The position numbers and the translations under genes are program-made. The notes beneath the pieces are model-generated. The model did not search any database, was not told the origin of the DNA, and saw only the letters and a list, made by a program, of their open reading frames with translations. A DNA stretch of 64,000 nucleotides from Ianthella basta (lineage: Eukaryota > Porifera > Demospongiae > Verongiida > Ianthellidae), in assembly GCA_964019415.1 (NCBI GenBank), contig OZ025884.1, positions 4,843,193-4,907,192 on the forward strand. The letters run 5' to 3'. Numbering within the stretch: position 1 is the stretch's first letter; the number at the start of each line of letters is the position of its first letter. This document shows, in pieces, positions 50,182 to 62,500 of the stretch.

Positions 50182-50727
50182 TATTATACATATGTGCACA
50201 ACCTTTATAATACTTGTACATATCATCTTTTACAGTATGTGTTTGTGTGTCCTTTTCACACTGCAGCATTCACTGAGTGCAACTCCCTCAATGATGCTCC
50301 TGTAATAGTGTACGTGTCCAAAATGTTTCCAGTTCCAAAAGAAGCTTTGCCAGACAACAAGACACGGTTAGAGAGAGGGAAGGGGCATGCAGTAACTCAT
50401 TACCCAGTTCTGTACTGTATGCTCAGTAGTAAGCTGTGTAGTCCATGCAGTTGTAGCATTCAGTGCAGCCTCTTTTAATGGACACCCTGAGTTCAGGCTA
50501 CCTCTCTGATCAGGACAGCTGGTGCTTACTGTACCAGTTACATATATATAGCAATGTGCACAAATTACCTCTGAAAGGTAGACACCTCTCTAATCAGGGA
50601 TACGTTGGCCTGTTCCAAATAGCCTGAGAGGTCTCTGGAATAGAGAGGTGTCACTATAGAGTGTTCTCTGAGTTGTATTCTAGTATTCTACTGCTGCCCT
50701 CTCCCATGGTGTGGTGATGTCTGTTAC

Positions 50728-51428
50728 AGGGCAGTAGCAGGTGGTCTGGACAGTCTGGCCATGGCCTGACTGATTTCCAGGCAGTGAGCAGTATTATGTG
50801 ACATGCAGTATTTAACAATGAACCATAACACCTTCCCCCTAATCCAAATTAGCACTAACCAAGTTACCAAGTAAAATAGCATTAAAACAGATGATCACTT
50901 TCTGCACTATGTGGTGGCCATCTTACTATAATGTTGGCATACAATTATAACATTTTTGAAAAATTGCCATAATTGATCCTGGAGGATCTATGATGCCTTG
51001 GTCTGTTGTGATAGTCATACCACCCCAGTGTGAAGTGTTGCATACGTACTACACAGCCACTCAGGAAATCAAATGCGATAGCTCTTGTTACATAATGTAA
51101 GTGTGCATGGTTTATGGCAAGATCTTGTTGCGATAAAGCATGAGTGATTCAATATTACTTGTCACACACAAGATGGTCAGTTTCATGGTTGCTGCACTGA
51201 GCAACAAATCGAGACTTAAAACCGTTTGTTTCCATGAGGGTTTAAATCTTGATTTGTTGTTCACATGTGAGTTGGGCAGTGGTAGTCACAGAATTGCCCC
51301 AGAATTGATAGCTATAAGGGCGTCTGGATTTCAAAAATTTCCTTGGGGGGGACGTGCTCCCACCGCCCTAGTTGCATCCTTCACACCATGTAATGGCCTG
51401 ACTCCTTTTTAACCCAGTGCTACAGGCC
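50728..51428. mobile_element. Non-autonomous hAT-like element in EFL1 copy 3
   Basis: About 700 bp interrupt a site that is continuous in copies 1 and 2. The ends are imperfect inverted repeats (CAGGGCAGTAGCAGG and, reversed, CAGGCCTGTAGCACTGG), of the CAGGGxxxTAGC type common in hAT elements. The flanks TCTGTTAC and TGTGTTAC could be an 8-bp target duplication with one mismatch. No transposase is seen. Confidence 0.7.
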
Positions 51429-53980
51429 TGTGTTACCAGTAGTATTGGAGTGTATTGCTATCTTCCGTTACCAAATTCCTACTACACCACCCTGCACCTT
51501 GCTGTGTGCAGTTTCCTCTAGTGCTGTAGTCATGAACTCTATCCCTCCCTCACTCCTATATACATGCATTGTTCGCACTGTTTGCACCAGACCTTTGACA
51601 CATGAAGAGATCCACCAGAGACATGACCTGGCCAAGCTGAGGGCATTGGCAAAGACAGCACACACACAGGCTGTGGCTGTGGATGGGACACACTCCACTG
51701 GAGGTATGGCATTGTGTGTGGCTAACTGTGTTTGGTAAAATAACTATTATTGTGCTTATGTGGGTGTATGTCATGTGGGAGTGTGTTTAGGTGGGTTCTG
51801 TGTACATATCTGTGGGTGCGTGGGGGTGTCTCCTGTCTGCGGTTTGCATGCATAATTATATTTATTAGCTCAATGGTGTGATTTGCATGGACGAAAACAT
51901 AACCCCCCAGTGACTGTGTGTGCTCTGCATATGAACATTTCACTCTTTGCAATCACCTACCAATACCGACCAGACACCTCTGTAATGTGACTATTCTCAT
52001 ACTACTGTACATGCTATTAGTATCAGTAACCTTGTTGTTGGTACTCATGCAGATGCACAAGAGGAGACATCCATTCGAAGTAGTGCAGTGGAAGACAGAG
52101 ATGAGTTGGGAGTCATTTTTCTGGCGTTTGCACGAGTATTCAGTGGCACACTCCACAAGGGCCAGTCACTCTTTATACTGCACCCACGATATGACCCACG
52201 CACCATAGACTACATCTGGAACAACCAGCTCCCAGCTGCGGAAGATGTTAAAGTGGAGGGTTCCACCAACCCTCTTCCAGAGTATGTCAGTGTTGTTTCC
52301 GTTAGCAACCTATACGTGTTGATGGGGAGGTCAGTTGAAGCAGTTGATCATGCTGGTGCGGGGAATATTGTTGGAATAGGAGGACTTGAAGGTGTGGTCC
52401 TCAAATCTGCCACCCTCTCCACCACAATCGCTTGCCCAGCCTTCCGTCCAATGAGCTTTGCAGCCACCCCCATTGTCCAGGTTGCCGTGGAGCCGTACCA
52501 CCCCTCTGACATGCAAGCACTCCGTGAAGGTATGGTGCTACTTAACCAGGCTGACCCGTGTGTGAAGGTGACAATATCTGAAACAGGAGAACACATCTTG
52601 GCAACTGCGGGGGAAGTGCACTTGCAGCGATGCCTCGATGACCTGAGGTCTACCTATGCTAAAGTGAAGCTGAACGTGTCGGCCCCAATCATCCCCTTCA
52701 GGGAGACAGTGATCCCCCCTCCAAAGGTGGACACACTGAATGAGGCTATTTCAACTGAGAATGAGATCAGGCGAATGCAGGAGAGGGATCTAGGGGGCGC
52801 CGAACTAGTGGACGATGAAGGAACCATCAGTATTGTGACACCAAACACGCTGTGCTCTTTGGAGATCCAAGCTAGGCCTCTCCCAGAGAAAGTAACTCAG
52901 TTAACGTTGCTAGATGACAATTGAGAGATTCTACGAGTGCTGAGTCTTACTGCTGTGGCCGGTGGGCAGGGCAGAGGAACCAGTGAGTTGTCCATCAGTG
53001 AAGGCATTCTGGGAGGGCTGAGCAAGCTGAAGGAGGGTCTCTCTATGGCATTTACTGAAGCTGGGCAAGTGTGGGATGGCACTGTTGAGAGGATCTGGAG
53101 CTTCGGCCCACGTTTGATTGGAGCTAACATCCTAGTGAATGAGGTGGGTGACTATGCACGCCCCTCCATCTGGTGTATTTTAGAGGGGAAGAGAATTGTC
53201 CCAAGTGATCTGTGGGAGTTTGATAACAGTGTGATTAATGGCTTTCAGCTAGCAACACTGGGAGGTCCCCTGTGTGAGGAGCCGTTGTATGGTGTGTGCT
53301 TTGTGGTGAAGAAGTGGACAGTCCATCAGTCTCCTGTCCCAGTGAAGGCAGCATCTGATAGGGAGGAAAGTGAAGAGTGTGACCAGTCAGACAAAGAATG
53401 TGAGGGCAAACAGAAGGAGGGCAAGGAGAACGTTGCACTTCCTCTACCTGATAATGGTATGCCAAAGTCGATTGATGTGTCATACACTGCACTAGGTGGG
53501 CAGCTGATTTCAGCTGTGAAGGAAGATTGTCGCAAGGCATTTGTCGCACAACCTGTTCGACTGATGACAGCAATGTACGGGTGTAAGATACAAGCCACCT
53601 CTGATGTCCTTGGCAAAGTGTATGGCGTGCTTGGCAAACGACAAGGGAGGGTTATCTCGGAGGAGATGAAGGAAGGGTCAAACATCTTTGAGATAGATGC
53701 CCTAGTACCTGTGGCTGAGAGTTTTGGGTTTGCAGAAGAGATTCGCAAGAAGGCCAGTGGTCTTGCAAGCCCCTAGCTGGTGTTTAGTCACTGGGAGACT
53801 ATCCCAATGGACCCGTTCTGGGTCCCCTCAACGGAGGAGGAGCTGATGCATTTTGGGGAGAAGGCAGATTCGGAGAACATCGCCCAGAGGTACATGAACA
53901 TGGTTCGCAAGAGAAAGGGGCTCTACATTGAGGAGAAGATAGTTGAGCATGCAGAGAAACAAAGGACGCTAAAGAAATGA

Positions 53981-54769
53981 TTGCACTAGAGATTTTTATA
54001 TTGTGTATTGAATCAGTCATGATTTGTGCAGCCTTCAATACATACATGTGCATAGTAAAATTTTAGAAGAGTCTCAAGCTCAAGCAGCTTCAAACTGCAC
54101 TGTGTAATCACATAATTATATAGACATGTACATTTACACTCGATCAAAATTACATGTTGCACAGTATATAGTGCACTGTACAGTAGAAAGCTGCAAGACC
54201 ATATTGCCCCATTCCATGCATGCAAGGCAGAAGTGATTACACATACGCAGCTGAACCTGTACCACCTTATAATGATCTTAATTACTCCTTGATATTATAG
54301 ATCTGCATAAAATAGTGGGGACAACTTATAGCTTATAACTCATATAATAATTGTGTTGTTACCAGCTGCAGTGCAGTTCACTGTTTGGCACCCCATAGAC
54401 AGACAGGTTGGACAGGGTGTATCCACACTGATTGCATGATGGCCTCCATGCAAGAGAGGTAATTCAATGTTTGTGTAGCAACGTTTATTTAGAGTAATTA
54501 TGCAGGAGAGCCCACACCTTGTGGCTCATGAATGCACTTATCCTGTTTATATGTACGCTTGTTTACTGGCAGAAGATCATGCGCAGGTGAAACCCTTCTG
54601 AGCAGGTAGGTACGAACCTACAGTTCTTTATGGTAGTCCTGTCACTATATAGTCTATATTGTTTCCTGGATATGGTCACTGTGGCTTTGCTTAGGTCGGA
54701 CCAGTTGGGACTGTAATCAGACAGCACGGTAGTGCTGTCTATGTAGGGATGGCAGTGGTTGTTTGTATG
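53981..54769. other. Spacer downstream of EFL1 copy 3
   Basis: No gene recognised. CACACCTTGTGGCTCATGAA near 54515 resembles 8666-8690 in the first block. Confidence 0.5.
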
Positions 54770-55330
54770 CTGTAATACAAACGAAAAGTCGCGCTACTCC
54801 TGAGCAGGACCGAAAACCGGCAAACGAAGCTTACCATGACGAAGCGGGGACTGAACAGTGCACATAACTAACCTTACTTCACAGCGAAGGTGCGCCTACA
54901 CGCAGATAGCGCCCTCGACATTTCCCACGTTTCGTCTTCTTCTTCTTCTTTGACAGCCGTAGCGCACGAACCAGAGGGACCAGGAGAATACTTTACCCAC
55001 CATATTGCACCATTTTTGGCTGGATGCATTCCTTTGTAGGTTAGAAGGCGGCGCGAGTTAGTGCGGAAGACGGCGCTTGCCACGACTCCTGCCGTGTTGC
55101 TTGGCCAAGCGGGACGGACGCCATTTTCAAATTACGTAATTAAACCGGATGAAACCGGAGTGACTGGTGCCATTTATTAGCAGCTGCAGCAGTTAGCTTG
55201 CGCGCCGTTTGAAGGACTTTCGCGCTCGTGCGTGCATTTCCCAGCCACGGTTGGCTTCCGGTCGCCGTTCCTCGCTGGGTTAACGCGGAACCTAGGTGCT
55301 AGCCCACACCTTGAGTTCTAGGATTACAGA
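54770..55330. promoter_or_regulatory. GC- and CpG-rich island, possible promoter
   Basis: Unlike the AT-rich surroundings, this stretch has many CpG steps (GCGCGCCG, TTCGCGCTCGTGCG, AACGCGGAACC). It lies between EFL1 copy 3 and the second USP9X-like gene, so a promoter or first exon is plausible. A minus-strand frame (55083-54874, 69 codons, beginning MASAVFRTNSRRLL) could be an N-terminal exon of a divergent gene; I do not recognise it. Confidence 0.4.
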
Positions 55331-55424
55331 AATGAGGTATAATGCCTTCACTAATGCCCTATGGTTGAGATTAAGTGACTGTGTGTTGCTTAAGTTTAGC
55401 TGCCCACTATAAAAAGTACAGAAA

Positions 55425-55686
55425 CTAGAAATAATAAAAATTTTCTACAAAAATTGTAAGGATGTAGGGATGGCATAAAAAGGACAGAAACAAGTAAAGG
55501 CTGTTACACAGTGGAGCATTAACCATCGTCCCTACATTCAAGGATGTAGGACTATAAGGTGCAACATTCTTGCATGTAGGGACCATGGTTAATGCTCCAC
55601 TGTGTAACAGCCTTTACTTGTTTCTGTCCTTTTTATGCCATCCCTACATCCTTACAATTTTTGTAGAAAATTTTTATTATTTCTAG
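55425..55686. mobile_element. Near-perfect 262-bp palindromic fold-back element
   Basis: The left arm from CTAGAAATAATAAAAATTTT to GAGCATTAACCAT pairs almost perfectly with the right arm from ATGGTTAATGCTC to AAAATTTTTATTATTTCTAG. Arms are over 100 bp and the loop about 55 bp. The high arm identity implies a recent insertion or ongoing conversion. Confidence 0.93.
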
Positions 55687-55832
55687 TAGCTATAGGTGTT
55701 GCCAATTTATAGGAGTCTCCTCTATTTACGAAACGTCGGCAAGGTTTTTTCAACCCTGTTGTGAAGCTGGTATTAGAGAACCAACCCTTTCTCCTCTATT
55801 TGCTGATAGGCTGTCACTCATTTGGCTGAACT

Positions 55833-56990
55833 ATGCCAAAACAAGGTAAAAAAGGTAAAGGTAGACAAGTCAAACAGGGCAGCAAGAAAAAGAAAGAACC
55901 TTCTGTGAAGGAAGTTGCAGAACAGATCAGGTAAATAATATGTGCGTGCGTGGCCATGGTTGTACTGTAGGTATATAGCTATAATATTATACCCACTTGT
56001 ATAGCTGATTTGTATAATACACATTTATGTATGCACTTCATTTGCTCAATCGCTACTTTGTGCCCACTCATTCCCAAACAGAGAGCTGACCAAAAGCGAA
56101 GCAGAAACTACTGAAGTGGGTGCATGCATTTTACTGACACATTAGACTGAAACTCCACTCATGCACTGCATGGCCTGCAGTACACGTAGCATTCATATGG
56201 CAACATTGTGTTAAGAATGCACCTACGTATATAGCAAACTAGATGATGAGCAATGGCTCTTTTTGCTTTTTTGTGTAAAAGGATAGTGGTGTGTTTGACC
56301 TTGCTAATGGACTGAGTGAGAAGACACTAACAAAGGAGTCCAAGGAGGCCTACTTCATTAAAGAAATCTTGTATATTTTGAAGGTGTGAAGCTCTTATTT
56401 AAAAGCATATGCAAGTTGGATCGTATTTGTGGTGGCATTTGCACTGCAAGTGACTGCTTCCTGCATACAACTTTATTCACCAGTCATGCTCTTATAGTTT
56501 CTTCCTTTTATTACTCTACATAGTCAGTGAAACGCATCAGCAGTGTCAGAACTGAGCAGAATACTCTTGAGCTTCAGCTGAGACTGAAAAAGAAATTAGC
56601 ATGTGCTAGACTGCAATTGGAAGTAAGAGACACCTTTCACACAGTAGCGCATGGTAGTGATCCTCATTGAAGTAACTTTCACTAGTAATGCAGTTATTAA
56701 CTGTTTCTGCATCTATTATTCCCCGTGTCCTGCTTCCTAAAATACACAAGGCACAAGATTGTCCAGGGAAGCTTGCTAAGGTACTCCTGCTCGGTGGCCA
56801 GAAGTGGGTCTCCAGTCAGCACATGCACAAGATCTTAACAGAGGGAGTCAAGGATGACAAGGATGAATTTCAAAAGATGTTGACAACACTGTGGACACTG
56901 GCCAAAACAGAAGACACCCTCTCTGGCCCTGCTCTTAATGCACATGAAGCCATCCTACAGCTATTATGTACAAGAGAGGAGAATGGGTGA
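55833..56990 (+). CDS. Short second USP9X-like gene (N-terminal fragment)
   Basis: Five exons keep phase: 55833-55930, 56082-56115, 56282-56383, 56524-56622, 56751-56990 (TGA), giving 190 aa. It begins MPKQGKKGKGR with a basic stretch, then VAEQIR, matching the end of exon 4 of the 8.8-kb gene (VAAQIR). Next come LTKESKEAYFIKEILYILK (versus DTESRKESFNADISAILE), TLELQLRLKKKLACARLQLE (versus ILQLQLRLKQNLARAALRS), and FQKMLTTLWTLAKTEDTL, GPALNAHEAILQLLCTR (versus the exon 8 block). The same blocks occur in USP9X. Exons 2-3 of the larger gene are missing and no later exons are seen. A GTGAGG donor at 56987 overlaps the stop, so it may once have continued. I cannot tell whether it is a functional short gene or a remnant. 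Confidence 0.6.
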
Positions 56991-57057
56991 GGAGAAAAGG
57001 GTAACAGCGGGTGCATGCGCTGGATCATGATTAAAGGCGAGAGTTGAGAGGCGAGAG

Positions 57058-57104
57058 AGGCGAGAGTCAAATGTGATTGCATTGCACATTTGACTCTCGC
57101 CTCT
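57058..57104. repeat. Short hairpin
   Basis: GGCGAGAGTCAAATGTG pairs with CACATTTGACTCTCGCC around a 9-base loop; tandem GAGAGGCGAGA words precede it. Confidence 0.85.
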
Positions 57105-57134
57105 GCTTAGTCTATTGGTCACTTCAGTCAGAAA

Positions 57135-57225
57135 ATTGGCACCAGCTGGCAGCCGAACCCAGGACAACTTACACCCTAACGCGGGGTTTCAGCAGCCCAA
57201 GCCAACCAACTAGGCCGGAACAATT
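57135..57225 (-). mobile_element. tRNA-like SINE or tRNA pseudogene
   Basis: On the minus strand GGCCTAGTTGGTTGG (A-box-like, about 57203-57217) is followed by GGGTTCGGCTGCC (B-box-like, about 57150-57162). The spacing is slightly longer than in a tRNA and no clean cloverleaf forms. Confidence 0.45.
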
Positions 57226-58339
57226 TGCCCCTTCTCTCCTTATAGGCTAGTTCCAAAAGATGGAATGGTTTGACTAACCTTTGCAAGTGTGCCGCTAACT
57301 ACGGAACGATGACAAGGTTCCACTAAACTGAACGAGCGGGCTGCGAACTGCTGCCACTTATCAACCCGGTACTGTGCCCCTATTTTAATTTTACGTACAA
57401 TTTTCTTTTTCTTTCCAACATTTCTTCTGAGTCGTGACTTTCATTAGACTCAACATGGTTACAGCTGACTCATTCATCGTACATAAAATTAAGATATGTC
57501 CATTAGAAGATACGTACAATAATGATATCACTTAGGTCAGATTTGTCACCTTTGTGGTAGCATGGGGGTTAGTACAGTGGACTGACAATCGAAATGTTAA
57601 TTGACCACTTTTCTATACTTTTTAAATGGTCTGGTCTCCAGCATTGCATAATTATATTCCTTTTTACACCATTAGCACAGCCCATCATGTCACAGTGGTG
57701 CGTGTGAGCATCTGATTCACTGCATACAACTGCTCACAACCATGACATAGCCACTATACTGCTGCATACTACAATACACATGGTGCACAATACAGAGCAT
57801 TCCATCTTCCTCCTCCCCCCCATTATTCCTTTTTCTGGGGGAACACTGTATGTGTGCTTAACTTGGTGCATTTTGGTTACATGGTGGAGGTAAGGATGCA
57901 GAGCAAACATTCTCACTTTGTTAGTCTTACAGGGGGGGGGATAGGAGGAAGTAAATACACTTCATAAGATAAGAGATCGTCAATAGTTTAAAGAATGTAT
58001 ATTCACTTGCACATAGAGAGTATGTGACTGCACAGCACTTTCTTTAGAGAAGGGCGTGTAGTGCGGATGAATGAACAACAGGTAAAATAGGTGGATGGCT
58101 GCTGGAGTCAGTGTACTCAGGGGCTCAAGGTTCATGGCTGATAGATGAATGCTTCACACATTGCCTGCCATTTCTCTTCTATGCACTGATCCCTGAAGGA
58201 TAAGATCAATGCCTGTGCTCTTTGACCATTTTCTAATGCTTCATTTTACAGCATACACACTGCACTGAATTAACAATATATGTAGTACAGGAAAGTGCTT
58301 GAATGAACACATGCAGTGTTAAACAGCTGCAGCATTTAA
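57226..58339. other. Stretch without recognised gene
   Basis: AT-rich, short frames only. No exon chain continuing the USP9X-like gene was found. Confidence 0.45.
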
Positions 58340-58610
58340 ACAGGTGCGTATGAAAGTATCAATGAGCTTGCTCTAAATCATCCAATTCCTGCACATCTGT
58401 ATGGCGAAACACTAGCGTGACATCGTGCATCTGATCAGAACAGTTTTATTGTGGTTTCAGACTGGTTGAATTGTTATCCAAATTAATATCTTCATGCAGT
58501 GTGTGTCTAGAAGATCCATTCATTAAGCTGTTAATATCTCCAGGCTGCAAATGTGCATGTGCTACAGCTAAATGTGGACAACTTGATCCTGACACCATAT
58601 AATTTTATAT
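58340..58610 (+). other. X-family unit B, left segment
   Basis: Matches 20705-20965 (for example GAGCTTGCT...CCAATTCCTGCACATCTG and CTCCAGGCTGCAAATGTGCA). It continues at 59521 after an insertion. Confidence 0.6.
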
Positions 58611-59520
58611 ATTTATTGTATGGTTGTGGTTAACATCAGAGGAAAACGTGTGCATTGTTTCTTGTAACTGGCACACTTTTTGACCTTTTCAACCACAAGT
58701 GTGCGTAGTCGGGCGAGGAGGGGTCATGCGACGCCTGACTAAAGTGTGCGTAGGTAAGTAATTGTCACCTATAAGAGCCTTTTCAACCACAAGTTAGTCT
58801 GGCCCGCTAGACCGTCCCGTAAGCACCCGGTAGGCACGGAAGGGAAGGGACGGTCTAGCAGCAGTATAGATTGAATAACACCTTTGCATTATTGTGCCAA
58901 TTATTATGTCGCACCTGTCTAGTACCGGCTGATCATGGAGGAGTCGTTCGAAGGGGTTCGTTGTCTTGGCTGACTACCGATGTTTCTCCAGTACCAGTAC
59001 CAATGGCCGGAGCATGGAGTTTCCTGTAGTTTTCTGTTGCAGATGTTTTCCAGCAGGTGGAACCCTGGATCGCCCAAAACAATAGAGATGGTGCATCTTC
59101 CGTTGACCCACGCAGTAAAGGTTTTGAGATCCCAAGGGGTGAACTACTGCCTCTAGGCTGCTGGAGGCATACTCGCAGGCTAGAAAGGCTTGGATACTGG
59201 TCTCAACTGGTCTCAAAGACATTGTCGTCTTTGCTGAAGTTGAAATGTCGTGATGGCGGATAGTTTTCCTCGTTTGGAGATCATTTGGTAGCCATAGAGT
59301 TCCTCTGAAGGACAAGCAGACTAGCTACGGCAGCTGCTGAAAGACAAGCAACAAGCAATGTCCCGTGGGAGCTAAGCGCAGAAGGGTGCATACAATATGT
59401 AACAGTTATTGTATGGTCAACTAGGCAATGGCTCTTTATTGCACTCGCCCTCGGGTGCTTCGCACCTTCAGGACTCGAGCAATAAATACGCCAATGCATA
59501 GCTGACCATACAATAACTGT
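58611..59520. mobile_element. About 0.9-kb insertion in X-family unit B
   Basis: The counterpart at about 20965 lacks this sequence. Its ends, TTATTGTATGGT and ACCATACAATAA, are inverted repeats. It contains a partial MITE of the 33409 family (58797-58862; GCTAGACCGTCCC with GGGACGGTCTAGC) and a 125-bp hairpin at its right end (59399-59523; GTAACAGTTATTGTATGGTC with GACCATACAATAACTGTTAC). Possibly two nested insertions. A minus-strand frame at 59315-58974 is unrecognised. Confidence 0.65.
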
Positions 59521-62500
59521 TACATACATGCAAGTTAATCTTAGGAATAATGACTTGTACTCTGTTATTGTCTCTGCAGGGATGCCAGTGGTGACAGGCC
59601 AGAGGCAACCCCATCAAAGAAGTGAGTCTGCATACAATCAAACCTGCTCACATGAACACCTGTGTGTGCCACTTTATACCTTTCTGTGTTACACATGGTA
59701 ATGTAAGAACTAATAAGAATGTAGAGGAGTGCAATTATGTTCAAAGGAGTTTTTGGATCATTCTTGCATGATGCAAGAGTTTGAGTTTTATTTCTGAAAG
59801 CCTTTAACTGTATGCCTTTCCCATTATGCCGAATGATAAATTCTGAGTACTTTCAAATGTTCATTGTTTCTGCAGGGATTTGACAGGAAAAGGTGACAAA
59901 GGGAAGGCTCGGGCAATTCAAAAACTCGATTTTGGGTGAGTGATTGTTGCGTGCACGCATGTGTTCAGCTTGCCAGCTTATTAGAGTTGCACTCTGCCAC
60001 TATCACCTTCTCATATTACATTCCTGCTCTTTGAGTTACCTTAACTGGTAACATATTAATTGGTATTTCACACCTACTTAGTATAAACTATGTTTTCTGA
60101 GTACAACTGGGTGTAATGTTACATGAATAGTTGGAAATTGTGATAAGGAAGTGAGTGAAGCGTACCTATATACAGAGTGACGTAATGATTAACTAGCATT
60201 AACAAGCTTAATTGAAGCACGCCTACTAAAGATGTCTAACATGCACCAGAGAAGGGATGTATTACTTGAACTTCCTCCTGCAGTTCTTCCTTGCTCTTGT
60301 TTGTACGTATGCACTATGTACGCCAGTTATAATTTGTATTTGGGAATGTGGTGTAGGACCAGGAGGGCTTTATGTCACTATCACCTTCTCACTTCTCATT
60401 CCTGCTTCTTTAAGGTGCTTTAACTGGTAACTTCTTAATTCTTATCTTACACCTACTACATCTAATCTGCTAATATTTCTTTCGCCAGAATGTGTGCAAA
60501 ACTTATTGCATAATCATAGTTTTCCTGTGCAAAGTACGCTTGCAGTTGGAGGCGCTAGGCCAGTAGGCAATTGTTGGCATGGAGTTCACCTTCGACAGAA
60601 GTGCATGAGGGCAACACGTTTTTAAAGAATTTTGGAGGTTGAAGAAGAGTTGCCTTAGCTTGTCAGCGTGAGCTCAAGGAAGGCAATGCGTACGGCGTCA
60701 TGTATGCAGACACTAATGCTGACATCATTGTTGGTTCGCTTACTAGGAAGATTTTAGCAGCCATTCTCCATTTCTGCGTCTAGTGGTACGATTGTGAGGT
60801 GACAGGAAGCCGGTGCAAGTCAGCTGTTCTACCACAAAGAAGCTTGGCAGTCCATTGCATATTGAAGAGTTCTTGGACATGACAAAGGATTGGGACAAAA
60901 ATACTCGAGAATTGGTCAAACAATGATTTATGTCTCCTCATTCACATGCAGTCCTTTTTTACTTAGTAAAATAGCAACCTGGCTCTGCCTGTGTTCCCAG
61001 ATTAGCCATTTTACTGTGAATATCATTATGGTATGAGGCTTCCCAGCTGCCAAACTAAATTCTGCCACATGCCATAATTTCAGCAATCGTCAAAAATGAA
61101 TTCTCGCCAGAATTTTGGCCAATACGGTATACTGTATTGTGAGATTAATTTTGCAATTCTACCTCGAAAAGGACCACTATATTTCTAGATTGAGTGAGCG
61201 ATGCATGCATGCGGTACAAACACCACTGCAGATGATAGAGGCTGTACTGTATGTCATGTGTGTACTGTGTACTTTACAGTATCTCACATGGTAAAATGCT
61301 GTGTTGTGTGTACACTGTGAGTATAATTCATGATCACAGTATTGCTATATATGCAGGCTCAGTTATAGGTATTGTATCATGAGAAGCATGGAATACATTT
61401 CACAGTACATTGCATGCATAGTTGTAGAAGCAGAGCACAAATTCATTTAAGTATATCTTAATACAGTGCAAGTTATACTGTAATATATGATTGGATGATC
61501 GAATGTTAAGCATGCTGAGATGTTGCATCTGTAGGGATGAACAGCCTGCAGATGGCAGTGCAGTGCAGCTGCACACACAAGCAGCAGAGAAGCGAGTGTC
61601 TCGGAATCCACTCATGATGTATTATGTGTACGTATGTAATTGCTCTTGCATTTTGTCGTGCTCTTGTTTACATGCATCGATCAGGTCCGGGCCTAGTTTG
61701 GATTTCATCCTGTTACATACAGATCAATGTCCTCATGTACGGTACATAACAACTACGCTAAACCACATGCATTAGACTCTCAATGCCTATACAATGTCTA
61801 TAACAGTTTTCATTTGGAATACACACCTGTGTATGAGTGTTTCCTTTGATGTGGTTGAGTCCATACTTTAATTTGTCAATCTGACCCCTGACCCCTAGGT
61901 CAATTTATTGTCAGGACTCTGGTATTGTATATACAGCATTAGCCTCATCCCAGTTATCCACATTAATTAGTGCATGGACAAAAGGGATGTCCCCCCCCCA
62001 AAAAAAAATTGGGGGCTCAGGAAAACACCATAATTATAGTATCCTTCTGTCAATGTAGGTGAAGAAGACAGGTGAATCATCAAATGAATTAAAGCTGTTT
62101 CACTCATGTCGTCAGGACCTAATGCAGTTCCTGGTAAAGTTGTGCGCCGACAATTGCATATATGTAAGGCTGTCTGACTCTCCGTTACATTCCAAAATAG
62201 TATGGCTCTGCTACTGCACACTGAGCCATTCTACCCTCGCCTGCAACGAGTACAAATGCGATGTTCTGTACAATGGAACCTGTCTAAGACAGCCACCTGT
62301 GGGCCAGTTCTAACTGACCTTCATAGAGAGATGGCTGCTCTACAAAGGTAGATTGCAATGCTTTAGTGTTATTTGGGGCCAGGGAGGCTGGCTGTTTTAG
62401 AGAGGTGGCTGCCTAACACACAGTGACCATTTTAGACCGGTTTCGCTGTATTATTTGCAGCCAGGAAGCTTGCAGAAGCTGCACTCTGTGCATAAAACGT

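Noticed and set aside
57555..57610. Possible tRNA start (GGTAGCATGGGGGTTAGTAC)
   Set aside because: No matching B box or acceptor stem downstream.
58974..59315. 113-codon minus-strand frame
   Set aside because: Falls inside the insertion specific to X unit B; no motif or homology seen. Kept only as a note in the element entry.
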